Source: Zymoseptoria tritici IPO323 (taxonomy: Eukaryota; Ascomycota; Dothideomycetes; Mycosphaerellales; Mycosphaerellaceae). Taken from it: a stretch of DNA of 64,000 nucleotides. Under the pieces are notes generated by a model. It was not told the origin of the DNA, ran no database searches, and was given only the letters and a program-made list of their open reading frames with translations. Shown here piece after piece: positions 35,260 through 46,382 of this stretch. The translations under genes and the position numbers were made by a program. Every line of letters starts with the position of its first letter. Positions within the stretch are counted from its first letter, which is position 1. The stretch spans positions 62,001 to 126,000 of the forward strand of contig NC_018211.1 in the NCBI RefSeq assembly GCF_000219625.1. The letters run 5' to 3'.

Positions 35260-38200
35260 AACACTCTCTACGGATTTTCCACGTTAATCTTAACCGATCT
35301 ATCGAGGCTACAGAGTCTACCTTAGACGTCGCGGTTAAGCAGAAAGCCGACCTTCTACTAGTCCAGGAACCGTGGACTATAGAAGACCCGATAATAGGCT
35401 ACAAAGAGACGAGATCTATCGCACACCGGGAATACAACCAGCTATTCCCAACGACTACGGATTCGACGATCCGGCCAAGAACAATGCTATATATTAGCAC
35501 AAGACTCAACGTCAATATCTCTCCTATTTTATTAGACGACAGCGACATACTTTCCTTTGTTATTTCAGACAAGAAGGGCAACAAGATCCAGATAGTTAAT
35601 CTCTACAACGAGAAAGACCTTCGGGATACCGAGAACCCGCAAAACCGACGAACAACAGAGAGAATCCTCTACTCTCTACGCAACACGTTCCTTCCAAACA
35701 CTCTACTAGTAGGAGACTTTAACCTTAGACACCCGTCCTGGGATCCGAGGGGAAAGGATACTACTAGCGCCCGCGAATTTATAGAGTGGATAGAAGACTA
35801 GGGCTTTACTCTACGTAATACGATAGGTGTCGGGACCTTCTATAGGCCGCACCTAGACGCAGAGTCGGTCCTAGACCTTACGTTCACAAGAGGATCCTTA
35901 TCTACGAAAGAAATCGACTGGAGAACGATTCCGACAGGCTCAGACCATAAGGCTATATCTATAGACCTTATTAGCGCGCAAGATCGAGCCCAATAGAAGA
36001 AAGTAGTTCTAGATATAGCTTCCGCGGATTGGGAACTGTTTACAGATCTCCTAATAAGCAAGGCGACGTCTATTAACTATACGAACTCCCTCGACGACAT
36101 CGCAGACTCCTTTACCTCGTGTATTACCGAATCGATGCGGGGAGCAATCCCAGAGAAAGTAGTACACGCCTACGCAAAACCTTGGTAGAATAGAGAGCTA
36201 CGCACGCTACGCCGTACAATGTCTAGAACATATAGACAGACCTTTACCGACGGACGTACGCCGACGCTTGACGAGAAAGAGGCGTACACGAAAGCGAGAA
36301 ACGAGTACTTCCAAGCTATTAAAACAGCTAAGAAGAACCACTGGAACGCTTTCCTCGAAAAAGAAGACTCGAAATCTATCTTTAAAGCTATGTCCTATAC
36401 TAGGAATAGCAGCCGAAGACAGATACCTACGATAAACAACGAAGATTCTTTCGAGGGGAAATGTAAGGCCTTCTCCGAAGCCTTATTTCCGCGCCCTCCT
36501 GCCGAGGAACCTCTGCCTAGCCGTTAGGAAGCGTATACAGCCGGGGATTGGGGCTGGACTACGCTAACCGAAGAGGAACTCGCTGCCGCTTGTAGTACGA
36601 AGATAGTAAAAGGAAAAACGCCGGGCCCAGACGGTATTACGCAAGCTATTATTAGTAAAGCGTACGGCGCCATTCCTATTACCTTTCTACGTATATACAG
36701 TAGGCTACTCGACGAAGGACACCACCCCCGATGCTGGAAAGTTGCGACAGGCGCAGTTCTAGCAAAGCCGGGAAAGCTAGACTATTCAGTCCCTAAGGCC
36801 TACCGAGTTATCTCTCTCCTAAACTGCCTCGGCAAGATTAGCGAGAGAATACTCGCAAAACGCCTAGGGATTATCGCAGAGACGAAGCCCCTTCTACACG
36901 ACTCGCAGTTAGGAGGGCGAAAGAAGAAATCGGCTATCGATACGGTGCTTCTCTTAACGAACGAAATCGAGGAGAATCGAAGAAAGAAAAAGAAGACTTC
37001 GGTTATCTTCCTCGACGTAAGAGGAGCATACGACCACATTGCAAAGAACCGACTGTTAAGAATAATGATCCAGTTAAGGCTTCCGCACAGCCTTATACGT
37101 TGGGTTCAGTCGTTTATGAGCAATAGACGCCTACGAATAGCATTCGACGGACAGATACAGGAATTCCAGGACGTAGAGATCGGCGTTCCGCAAGGCAGCC
37201 CGATGTCTCCTATCCTCTTTCTTATCTATACGCGCGACATATTCTTCTCGCTACAAGGAGTTACTCCCAGTTCCTACGTCGACGACATTAGACTATCTAC
37301 CTCGTCTACGTCCCTTAAGAAGAACTCTAAGGTACTAGAACGTGAGGCAAGAAGGCTAATAGACCTAGGAAAGAAGAACTCGATTGCTTTCGACCTAGCA
37401 AAGACAGACCTAGTACACTTCTCGAAAGGGAAAGGGTCCGATTGCCCGGTAATTCTCCCAAACGGCGATATTGTTCGCCCGGCAAAGAAAGCGATAAGGT
37501 GGCTTGGGATTTGGCTAGACGCCGGTCTTACCTTTAAGGAGCACATTGCAATAAGATCGGCTCAAGCACAAGCAGCATTCTATCGATTAGAAAGACTAGC
37601 AAATACCGAACGCGGTCTGTCTTCTATATCGTTAAGAAAGATCTACCTAGCCTGCGTTACTACAATAGCAGACTACGGGGCCCCGGTTTGGTGGCGGTCG
37701 AAAAAGAGCATAAAACCTCTAGTATCTCTACAAAGTAAAGCTTGTAGGAAGATCCTAGGCGTTTTCCGTACCGCCCCAAACGTCCCGTCCGAAGTAGAGT
37801 CAAATCTCTTCCCCCCGGATCTACGCCTAGAGAGACAGTCAATTTTATACTCTCTACGCGCAGCAAAGCTACCCGAAAACCACCCCGTAAGACTCGCTAT
37901 CCAAAGCGCGCCTTCGGATACGCGAGAAGTCCAACACGAGGACTCGAGAGAGATACTTCCGCAAAAACGACAGAGAACACAGATACAACTACTCTGTTAT
38001 CGACTCCGACAATACAAGCATTTCGTAGAACACGAGAGGGCTAACTACGCAAAAGACGATCTCTTTAGCGTCTGGAAAACCCGATACGAAATAGCAAGAC
38101 AACGGGAGATTAATAAGGTACCTAGGAATACAAATAGCTACCTTAGTCGATTTCCATGGAGCTCGCCAGGAAAACATAGAATAGGAGGAAGACGTGCTTT

Positions 38201-38498
38201 AACTAGTGCCTTCTATACTATCCTATTAGGACACGGATACCTAAAGTCCTATCTCTATCGCTTTGGACACGCAACGACGCCAGACTGCCCTTGCGGACGA
38301 CGAGAAACAGCAGAACACCTCGTATGTAGCTGCCCTATCTACAATGTATTTAGGCCACTACCGCTACGACAAGCACAATCTCTGCTAGAAATAGTAGAAG
38401 ATAAGGAACTCCGGAAACACCTTACTACCTTTCTCTCGGATACAAAGATTGCTTCTAGGTCCTGGCACCTAGCAAGAGGCGAAGACGAGACCGTCTAG
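35253..38498 (+). pseudogene. LINE ORF2: endonuclease-reverse transcriptase with four TAG stops
   Basis: About 1,081 codons in one frame, interrupted only by TAG at 35,799, 35,994, 36,186 and 36,525. From the start: an exonuclease-endonuclease-phosphatase fold endonuclease (residues 1-230) with LRIFHVNLNRS, LLVQEPW, LVGDFNLRHPSWD and a terminal GSDHKAI. The reverse transcriptase follows (about 440-720) with GKTPGPDGIT, FLDVRGAYDHI, GVPQGSPMSPILF and the catalytic SYVDDI near 37,272. Then come a thumb region and a Cys-rich C-terminus (CPCGRRETAEHLVCSC at about 38,288-38,335), the C-terminal zinc-knuckle-like motif of such LINEs. No RNase H domain is seen. It would nick target DNA and prime reverse transcription. 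The stops fall at likely Trp/Gln sites, consistent with light RIP. Confidence 0.92.
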
Positions 38499-38686
38499 CC
38501 TACACTCCTTTTACTTTTCCTTATTTGTCTTTCTTTAAAGTCCTTCGATACTAGCTTGCTACTATCCTAGGCACGGGTCTTTCCCTAAGGTCAAGAGATA
38601 CGAGAGAACAACGATTGTACATAGATAGACTGCTGTCGCGAGACAGCCGTCCTACATAGTCATAGACTCATACAGGACGTAAATGG

Positions 38687-38709
38687 AACAAACAAACAAA
38701 CAAACAAAC
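38687..38709 (+). repeat. (AAAC)n LINE 3' tail
   Basis: Nearly six AAAC units sit between the conserved 3' UTR end GACGTAAATGGA and the TSD. The same tail type ends the truncated LINE at 57,104-57,128. Confidence 0.9.
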
Positions 38710-38723
38710 AAGGCACCTACGGA
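38710..38723. repeat. 14-bp target-site duplication, right copy (LINE)
   Basis: AAGGCACCTACGGA, identical to 33111-33124. Confidence 0.9.
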
Positions 38724-38754
38724 AGGAATTCTACCTTATAGGAAGGTCTATATA

Positions 38755-38826
38755 TACGCTCGTAAGTACGCTCGTAAGCACGCTCGTAAGTACGCTCGTA
38801 AGCACGCTCGTAAGTACGCTCGTAGG
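38755..38826. repeat. six copies of a 12-bp tandem repeat
   Basis: Six head-to-tail copies of YACGCTCGTAAG, the first base alternating T and C. The T/C alternation gives a 24-bp higher-order unit. It lies inside the oldest element and may be an expanded coding repeat of it. CTCGTA motifs continue in a scattered way to 38,920 and reappear at 63,640-63,880. Confidence 0.9.
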
Positions 38827-39780
38827 CTAGATTCGTCTGCTCGTAAACCCTAATTTACGCTACTTCCCTTACTCGTAAACTCCTCTACCTAGCTCGTACG
38901 CTAACGCTCGCCGGCTCGTAGGAATCGTATATCTTATATCGCGTATACCCTTAATCCTATAGGTTATAATGTACGCCGCCGGAGGGGTACTTAGGAGCTA
39001 GTCTAGCGGAGTCGTCTAAAGGCTAAGGGTCCTAATTATATATAGTTAGTAGATGCCTACTATAAGTTCGAGACCTTTAGCATCTACTTTTACGCCTATA
39101 TCGATATATTTATACGGAAGATTATATAGATCTATATAGGCACTATAGCTAAGACAGTCTTCTCGGTTTCTAAGTAGTATTTAGATATAGTCCGAGAACT
39201 TAGCTTTACGCTATAGGTAGGCTCGTTACCGTACGTCGTGTGCTCGTAGCTCTACTAACTCCCTTTATATATAGATTATGCGGGCGGATTACAGCGTAGA
39301 GACTCCTATAATAGCTAATATATACCTCTTCTACCGTAAACTTTAGGAGGGTACGAGCATTAAATTCCGCGATAGCTTCTAGTATATAACGAGTAAGGGC
39401 AATTAGACGATCGAGCGCTTCTAGGGTCTTAGTGTAGCTATAGGATAGAATCGATAGCGTAATCTCTTCTACCGGCTCCGCGATAAAGAGCTCTATAGCG
39501 AGGATAGTAGGGCTAACCGTATAGCATTCCTTACTATCTACGCTCTAATCCTCCGGTTTACGGTTAAGCTATTTATTAATAGCTATAACAACTACGCTAT
39601 TCGGAAGTAGGCTAAAGTCGTAGGGCACTTACCTAGTATTCCTACTTACAATTACGACTACCCCCCTAATAGCGTAGAGGATCGCGGAATTTACCTTAAT
39701 ATAGAGCACCCGCGTATCTAGCGGATAGCGGATTAGTATACTAAATTCGGTTAGTATTCCCCTACGAGCGGCTTACGTAC

Positions 39781-39831
39781 TACTACGAGCCTACTACGAG
39801 CCTACTACGAGCCTACTACGAGCCTACTAGG
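39781..39831. repeat. 11-bp tandem repeat, about 4.5 copies
   Basis: CCTACTACGAG is repeated head to tail within the degraded integrase element. Confidence 0.85.
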
Positions 39832-40136
39832 GTTAAGGGGCGGTAAAGGGATTAAGAGCTTACTAGTTAGTATCTTAGCCTACTAGCGTTACGAGCGTTT
39901 TACGTGCCGTAACGAGCTAACTATTTATAGATCTTGTTATATACCTTCCCCCGCCGACTCTACTATAGGCTTCCGAGATGCTAGTAGCTAGTAGCTATCC
40001 GGCGACGCTAGATAGCCGCGAGCTAGACGCTAACGAGGATAAGATCTATATAAATGTATATCTCTACCTCCGTAATGCTACCGCTCGTTATCTTGCCGCT
40101 AGTAATAACCTCGCGGAGTTTTAGACCCCTCCGAAG

Positions 40137-40141
40137 GGCGC
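40137..40141. repeat. 5-bp target-site duplication, left (chromovirus)
   Basis: GGCGC directly before the 5' LTR, repeated at 61692-61696 directly after the 3' LTR. Confidence 0.85.
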
Positions 40142-40470
40142 TGTGAGGACACCCTCACGATGACGCCCCCCACCTGTCCTAACCTGGACCATCCTGGCAC
40201 TACAGATTACCGGTGCTATCTCATCTGGCCTAGACTAGGACATCCTGTAGAGGGACGAACCTTACAGGCGTACGATAGCCCCCGAGCGGACGTTAGACTG
40301 CGACCGGTGCCTAGTCTAGGCGGAGGGACGCATTTGGTAATACGAAGGGCGGGTATATAGCCTCGGGGGACGCTCTTGTCTATTCCCTTCCTTATCGAAT
40401 CGACTCGTTACATTCTACAACTATTTGTTTTCGGTGCAAGCCTACACTCCCTCTTAAGGTGCTTCTAACA
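40142..40470 (+). repeat. 5' LTR of chromovirus, 329 bp
   Basis: Begins TGTGAGGACACC and ends CTTCTAACA (TG...CA). It differs from the 3' LTR at 13 positions, all transitions, 12 of them CpA/TpG versus TpA. ATCGAATCGA at 40,394-40,403 could pair with the putative primer-binding site just after the LTR. Confidence 0.95.
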
Positions 40471-40471
40471 T

Positions 40472-40481
40472 TCGATTCGAT
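40472..40481 (+). promoter_or_regulatory. candidate self-priming primer-binding site
   Basis: TCGATTCGAT starts one base after the 5' LTR. It is the exact reverse complement of ATCGAATCGA inside the LTR (40,394-40,403). No sequence resembling a common tRNA 3' end (TGG...) is present there. This is the arrangement expected for Tf1/sushi-type self-priming, where the 5' end of the RNA folds back on the PBS. Confidence 0.5.
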
Positions 40482-40539
40482 TAAAAATAACCGTATAACT
40501 ATACCGAAAACTACTAACATAGCTCTAAAGGTTACCCGT

Positions 40540-41640
40540 CGTTAGGACGATTCCCTTCCTAACACCTCCGCCCGACAACAGGCAAGCGCTTCCTCTACGG
40601 AGCTATCGGCTACGCCTACTAGTTAGCTATAGGACGTTAACCTTCTTAACTAGCCTAGATCGGGAGAGACCGTAGAAGAAAAGGCTACCCGGGAGTACGA
40701 TAACGAAGTCGCCCGCGCTACCTTCGAGTTCTTAACCCTTTAGTAGAAGATTAAGGAACTCCGTGCCGAACTAGACTATCCTACGCTAGAAGGGAACCTA
40801 AGGACGGCTACCCTCCGCTATCTTTTCTCCGAACCTAACTAGCATACTAAGACGAGGGATAACCTCCCTAAGTTAAAGGAGCTACTAGTCTTTAAGGGCA
40901 AGTCGCGTACGAGCTACGACGACTAGGTCCGAGCCCTTAAAAGAGCCTTTAGACGATACGAAGGATTCGCCGAACGCGAAGACTATAAGGTCGACTTTAC
41001 TACTAACTATATAGGAAAGCTCTAGCAAGACTACTAGGAACGCTACGTCGACGGCCTTAATAACTATTCTAAGCTAACCTAGTCTATAATAAAGGAGGTT
41101 ATGCTTAACTTAATAGGCATAGAGACTAAACGGCGCGAGAAGGCCTACGAGAAGCTGAAAAAGGTTACCCTAGGTAACCGTACGCCGGAAGAACTCCTCG
41201 AGGAGCTAAAGACACTCTAGAAGGAGCTCGATAAAAGGGACGATAGCAAGAAGATCCTTAGGTTCTATAGCGCCCTTCTATAGACCCTTCGCAACCGCCT
41301 CTCGAACTACCCTACTACCCTACTAAACCTAGTAGACGCCGAGGAGAGGGCTAAAAAGGCCTACCGTGCTAACGAGGGCTCTAAACAAGAGGCTCGTAAG
41401 AGGCAGACTGCTAAAAGGGCCGCTAAGTAGGCGAAGAAGCGCCCTAGCAACAGCTCTGTTGCTCCGGACGGCAAGAAGGCAAGGACTAGCGATGGCGAAC
41501 AGAACCCGAAGGCCCCCTCTAAGGCTACGTGCTACGGATGCTAACAGGTCGGGCATATCCGCCGCGACTGCACTAACTAGCACCTATAGAAGGATTCGGG
41601 GAAAGAGACGCCCCCTAAGTAAACGCTATTGCTTAGGTAG
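40540..41640 (+). pseudogene. chromovirus gag, RIP-degraded
   Basis: A plus-strand frame read through TAG codons. The capsid-like region holds LRTATLRYLFSEPN, LKELLVFKGKSRTSYDD, then RALKRAFRRYEGF and SIIKEVMLNLIG. A Lys/Arg-rich stretch (41,390-41,510) is followed by a CCHC knuckle at 41,529-41,575: C-Y-G-C, then Q-V-G-H-I-R-R-D-C. The order and size fit a Ty3/gypsy Gag of about 350 residues. The frame ends near 41,622 (TAA). Confidence 0.8.
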
Positions 41641-41699
41641 GCTAAGTCCTCTATAATAAGGATTAGCGGCGCTCGGCTAAGCTAGGAAAGCGCCGCGCC

Positions 41700-44133
41700 T
41701 AGTAAGGGCGCCTAATTAGCGTCGAGTTGACGCTAAACAGCCTAAGGGAGTCTAGAAAGGTCCGGGGCCTAATTAATAGCAGCGCCTAGGATAACTTCTG
41801 CGACTCTATGCTAGCAAAGGAAATAGGGTAGATAGTTTCCGAGCTATCTACCTAGACAAAGTACCTAACTCTAAATAGCTAGAGCCTGCAGGTCTTTAGA
41901 GAAACGAGAAACTCCTATAAGGCTATAGACACCTCTAGCAAGGCGCAGGGGTGCGTAGATACGTTTAAGGTAGGACGCATCTATAGTTTCGAAGTCGTGC
42001 TCGGTATGCCCTAGCTCGAGAAGTACAACCCGGGTATTAACTTTGCTCTAAAGAAGGTCTTCTAGAGGCAGAAACCTCGAAAGCGTTAAGCAATAGCGGT
42101 AGTGTCCCCGGACAGGTTCTACCGGGAGTGTCTCGGTAAAGTCGAGGCAGCTCTTTACGTTATGTCGATCTAAGAGGTCGAGGACGGACTCGAACTAGAC
42201 TAGAATAGCGTCCTAACAGCGTACTCTAACTTCTCCGACGTCTTTTCGGAGGAGTTAGCTAGTAAGTTAGCACCGCATAGACCGCACGATCTTAGGATCG
42301 ACCTAGTTAAGGGAGCAAAGGTCCTATTTAGCCCTATGTACACTCTGTCGGAGGCAGAGATAGATGCGATGCGCAAGTAGCTCCCTAAACATCTAAAGAG
42401 TAGCTTTATTCGCCGCTCGACATCCTCGGCGGGCGCGCTAATCCTCTTCGCGAGGAAAAAGGACAACACACTCCGCCTCTATGTCGACTACCGCGGCCTA
42501 AATACGGTTACGGTAAAGAACAGGGGGGGCCTTCCCCTAATTTCCGAGTTAATAGACTAGCTAGCTAGCGCTAGGTACTTTACGAAGATAGACCTCCGCT
42601 ACGCGTACTACCGTGTCCGTATCCGGGAAGGCGACGAGTAGAAGACAGCCTTCCGGACTAGATACGGCCATTTCGAATATACCGTAATGCCCTTTAGGCT
42701 CTGCAATGCCCCCGCGGTGTTCCAAAACTTTATTAATAGCGTGTTAGTAGGCCTAATCGACGTGTCCTGCGTCGTTTACCTCGACGACATCCTTATATAC
42801 TCTAAAACGGTAGGGGAGTACGAGGGCTACGTCCGGGAGGTGCTAGAGCGCCTCCGGAAACACAAGTTGTACGCTAACTTGTCTAAGTGCGATTTCTATA
42901 AGGACTGCGTCGACTACCTCGGGTACGTTATTACACGTAATAGGCTAGAGATCGACCTAGAACGGGTTAGATCGGTCCAGAAGTAGCTACTTCCCCGGTC
43001 GATATATAACATTAGGGTCTTTATCGGCTTCGCGAACTACTATAGGCGCTTTATTAAGGGTTTCTCCCGCCTTACTACGGCACTTAACTGCTACATAGAG
43101 GGGAAAAAGGTAGTAAACTAACGTAAGAAGGAACGAGCATACTTAGAGCTCGATAAGCAAGCTGTGCTCTCCTTTAACGAATTGCGGAAAAGGTTCTCCG
43201 AAGCTCCTATCCTGCGCTATTTTAACCTAGAACTGCCCTATAGGGTAGAAACTAACGCCTCGGGCGAGGCAATCTTAGGCATCCTAAGCTAACTATACGA
43301 AGACCACGGCAAAACGCAGTAGTTCCCTATATTATACTTCTTACGAAAGATAATCGTAGTAGAACGGAACTACGTTACGGAAGACGCTAAGCTATTAGTA
43401 GTCGTAGACTCCTTTAAGCACTTTAGATAATACCTAGAGGGGGCTCGACACTAGGTCGAACTACTAACGGATTATACAAACCTACAAACTCTTATAACGA
43501 CCAAGACCTTGTCTAGGCGGTAGGTTAGATAGGCCGAGTAGTTGTCGCAGATCGACTTTAGGACTATTTACAGACCCGGCAAGGCTAATAGGGCGGCGGA
43601 TGCGCTAAGCAGAAGGCCCGACCTAACGGACAAGGACTACTCTAGACGGTAGGCTACAGACGAAGAGTCGTCTGCAAGCTTGCGGCTCTTCTAGACGGCA
43701 TTCTAACCGCATCTAGACTATAATAGACTAGTAAGGCACGTAAGGGTAGTAAAGGACGCCCTAGACCTAAAAACGCGCCTGAAACGCGCCCTCTTAAAAG
43801 ATCCGACCTTTAATAGGATTAACGAGGAGAAGGACTAAGCGGAACCTGCTTTCTGGGCAGATCGATAGACTAACGAGGATAGAGTCGCGTACATAGACGG
43901 CAAGGCCTACGTACCTAAAGGAAGCATAAGACTCTAACTACTTTAGGAATGCTACGACGACCCTATAGTAGGGCACTTCGGCTTCTCTCGGACGCTCGAA
44001 CTTCTACAAAGGAGTTTCTACTAGCCTAAAATAAGGAAGTACGTTAAGGACTACATACGAACGTGTCAAGCGTGCAGCAGGTTAAAGCTACGGCGGCACA
44101 AACCTCACGGATTGCTACACGCAGAGCTACTAT
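41700..44133 (+). pseudogene. chromovirus pol part 1: protease, RT, RNase H, integrase N-terminus
   Basis: Read through TAG stops. Protease: VRGLINSSA-DNF near 41,760. [52 protein letters not shown], then an intact stretch 42,687-42,986 with MPFRLCNAPAVFQNFIN, the catalytic VVYLDDILIYS and YLGYVITRNRLEIDLERV. Connection and RNase H: FIGFANYYRRFIKGFS, TNASGEAILG and YRPGKANRAADALSRRPDL. The HHCC domain of integrase ends this part: IVGHFGFSRTLELLQRSFY, then YIRTCQACSRLK. The frame is cut after HAELL by the nested LTR element. Confidence 0.92.
44130..44133. repeat. target-site duplication, left (nested LTR element)
   Basis: CTAT before the 5' LTR, repeated at 58,880-58,883. Removing the insertion and one copy rejoins the integrase frame as AELLSLTL, then EDVTLDFITDL, which confirms the site. 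A 5-bp reading (ACTAT) is also possible if the LTR ends in ...CTCAC. Confidence 0.85.
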
Positions 44134-44407
44134 TGTAGTGGGGAATATCGCACTGTCACGTGCGGCCTGTATCTAGCTTCAGCTTCGTGTGCAGGTCGGA
44201 GGATCGCAAGGACACCGACCTACAGAGACACTACCCTACGCACACGAGGCCCAACAGTACAGAGCACTTAATACTACCTCTTTTCCCCCCCCTACCTTTT
44301 ACTCTAATTGTACAGTTTACTGCCCTTTTTGCCCCCTATGCTACCTCGTACGTCCGCACTGCTACTATCCGCGGGAGATCGGAACCTTTAGAAGTTCCCC
44401 CCTCACA
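44134..44407 (+). repeat. 5' LTR of nested element, 274 bp
   Basis: Starts TGTAGTGGGGAATATCGC and ends TTCCCCCCTCACA. Six differences from the 3' LTR; five are CpA/TpG versus TpA and one is CpG versus TpG. Confidence 0.95.
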
Positions 44408-44654
44408 TTTTGGTAGACGATGTAAGACTCCTTCCTTCGCGAAAGCGGAGAAGGAGGATATACAAAGGGTAGGTAGCAGTGCGGAAGTGCGGAGCAGCTA
44501 CGACCTCGACAATAGCGCCGGTCGCCTTACGAGTACTTACGACGCATACGACGAATACCCTCCCTCGAAGAAAGGATTACGATATACCTCTGCCCCTTAG
44601 CTAGGGTAGTAGGCTTAAGTACCTAAGATTAAAGTCTAAGTTCAAAATACAAAG

Positions 44655-44766
44655 TACCTTAATACACAAATCGCTATGTGCATATTGCTAGATCTACTAC
44701 CGAATACACCCTACCTTAATGCACAAATCGCTGTGTGCACATTGCTGGATCTACTACCGAATATAC
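44655..44766. repeat. two tandem copies of a ~57-bp unit with internal hairpin
   Basis: Copies at 44,655-44,708 and 44,712-44,766 share TACCTTAATRCACAAATCGC and GATCTACTACCGAATA. Each contains GCACA...TGTGC self-complementarity around AATCGC. Confidence 0.85.
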
Positions 44767-44950
44767 CCAAATACACGAATATATAGACATATTCCCTATA
44801 CCCTACCGAGCTGCACACCCTACGCCAAGCAGCTCGTCGATACAGCCTAAGAAGGAGAAGGAAGAAGCCGAGGAAGCAAAAGAGTATATAAAAAAGGGAC
44901 ACTAACATCGCATAGAGGCTCGGTGTAAAGCGCTCTCGCACTAATGCATG

Positions 44951-45600
44951 CAACCGCGCTACCGGACTCGGATGTACGCCCTCAAAGCGCGACGCTATAG
45001 CGGAGAGCATATCGACTACAATAGACGCGATTTAGGGTAAAAAGAAGCCTCCTAGGCCCAAAATCGTACTGCTATAGCTTTTCCTATACCCGACTACCTA
45101 CCGGTAAAGGTAAGCAAGACGAGCGGCGACCGCACCTGCCGAGGCAGGTACGCCAGGCGTGCGGTAAACCCTATACGAGGCGCTCGTGAAGAAAAAGAAA
45201 GAAAAACAGGGTAGAAAAAGAGCCCTTAAGTACCTAGAAAACTTTACCGGTCGCGGTAAAAGTTATAATAGATATAATAGACATCGGAGATTATCGCTCC
45301 TACACCTGTACGAGCGACCACGCTACCGAGCTTAGCTGCACGCCTTTAAAACGCGACACTACTACGGAGATAATATCGACTTTAGCGGATGCAAAATAGG
45401 GTAAAAACAAGCCTCCTAGGGCCAAAATCGTACTGCTATAGCTTTTCCTATGCCCGACTACCTGCCGAGGTAGGTAGGCTAGGCGTGCAGTACAGCCCAT
45501 ACGTAGCGTTCGTAAAGAAAAGAAAGAGAAACAGGGTAGAAAAAGAGCCCTTAAGTACCTAGAAAACTTTACTAACCGCCGTAGTAGCTATAATAGACAT
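44951..45600. repeat. tandem duplication in the leader, ~365-bp period
   Basis: The first copy runs from about 44,951 and the second from about 45,315. Matching blocks include CGCTACCG (offset 364), TAGGGTAAAAA-AAGCCTCCT, CAAAATCGTACTGCTATAGC and AGAGCCCTTAAGTACCTAG. Each copy has a palindromic GC-rich core (for example CCGAGGTAGGT or CCGAGGCAGGT). Confidence 0.85.
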
Positions 45601-46382
45601 GCTAGACATTAGAGAATACTCGGTTACGTAAGCCGTCCTGTGCTCTTAATAGAATGGCTATAAGAAACGAGACTAACTAGCTATTATAGCGTAGGCGTCG
45701 CGAATACCCTAAGAAACGTCGCCCTATCGCACCGATCGTCCGACCGCTCCTTAGTGTTGCTTTCCGAGGCAATAGCAGATAATATCGCTACGAACCCTGC
45801 ACTAGAACTAGGGAGTACATAAGCCCTGCCTAGATCTACCGACACTAGGTTCTCGGTACGAGAATGCGATATGTAGTTCTCGGCTCTAGCTAGCTAGAAT
45901 AGTCTAAGAGGTGCGACCTTTCGAGGATACGATGTTTCCTAGACTAAATTAGGAAGAGGGTCTGGTAAACAAATGATACCGAGCCGCGGACCCTAGACGC
46001 ATCCCTAGTCCTTATTTCCCTACCCTGGACTCTTTTATACCGTACGAGAAGCGATCCCGCCTTATTCTCGAGTTTCTGGATACTTAGCCGTCCTACATGC
46101 CCGGAACGTACAATTACACCCTGCCCGCACTAAGGAGACTATCGAATATAGCCCTGGGCTATGTGTAAACAGCATAATCAGCTGTAGTGCACTACTAGCA
46201 GTAACAATGTTTCCTAGACTAATAGTCTGGCAAACCCTCGAGAGCTTTAAATAGCCTACTCCCGCCGCCCCGGTATCGACGACGACTTGCCAACTATTCC
46301 CTATACGCCTTCCGAATACGCATCTGCACTCCTTACTTCCTATTTCCCTATTTGCGACACTAAGCTGCATATCGCTATTACG

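Larger units (their letters stand above)
33125..38709 (+). mobile_element. full-length LINE (Tad-like non-LTR retrotransposon), 5,585 bp
   Basis: Bounded by a perfect 14-bp TSD and ending in a 23-nt (AAAC)n tail at 38,687-38,709. It has two ORFs in order: an ORF1 nucleic-acid-binding type protein, and an ORF2 with an apurinic-type endonuclease and a reverse transcriptase. The first 515 bp (33,125-33,640) are CpA-rich and look unmutated, while the rest shows mild RIP. No other full copy is in the window, but a 3' fragment of a related LINE lies at 56,279-57,128. Confidence 0.93.
38724..40141 (+). pseudogene. oldest element, part 2: integrase catalytic core (DDE)
   Basis: Reading through TAG stops near 39,055-39,230 gives YKFETFSIYFYAYID, FIRKII-IYIGT and KTVFSVSK-YLDIVREL. 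This is the pattern of the first half of an rve/integrase core of the kind found in fungal Ginger-like elements (YSRKIIWIYVG, then RSDRG). Further fragments run to 39,960 and end near 40,130 as NATARYLAASNNLAEF. The frame is interrupted by the chromovirus at 40,141 and continues after 61,691. It is too degraded to assign catalytic residues surely. Confidence 0.5.
44408..46382 (+). other. nested element leader, non-coding
   Basis: About 2 kb between the 5' LTR and gag. It begins TTTTGGTAGACGATG; the TGG start would suit a tRNA primer-binding site, but I cannot name the tRNA. It contains two tandem duplications and two inverted-repeat sites listed separately. No protein frame is convincing, including the open stretch that runs out of the LTR to 44,600. 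Confidence 0.5.

Noticed and set aside
44160..44600. 146-residue open frame starting in the nested element 5' LTR
   Set aside because: It begins inside the LTR, has no domain, and its LTR part recurs in the 3' LTR (58,632-58,907) as a non-coding repeat.
45932..45974. inverted-repeat sites as LTR ends of a further element
   Set aside because: Arms do not start with TG...CA, spacers are only 2-17 bp, and no TSD pattern or internal coding region is seen.
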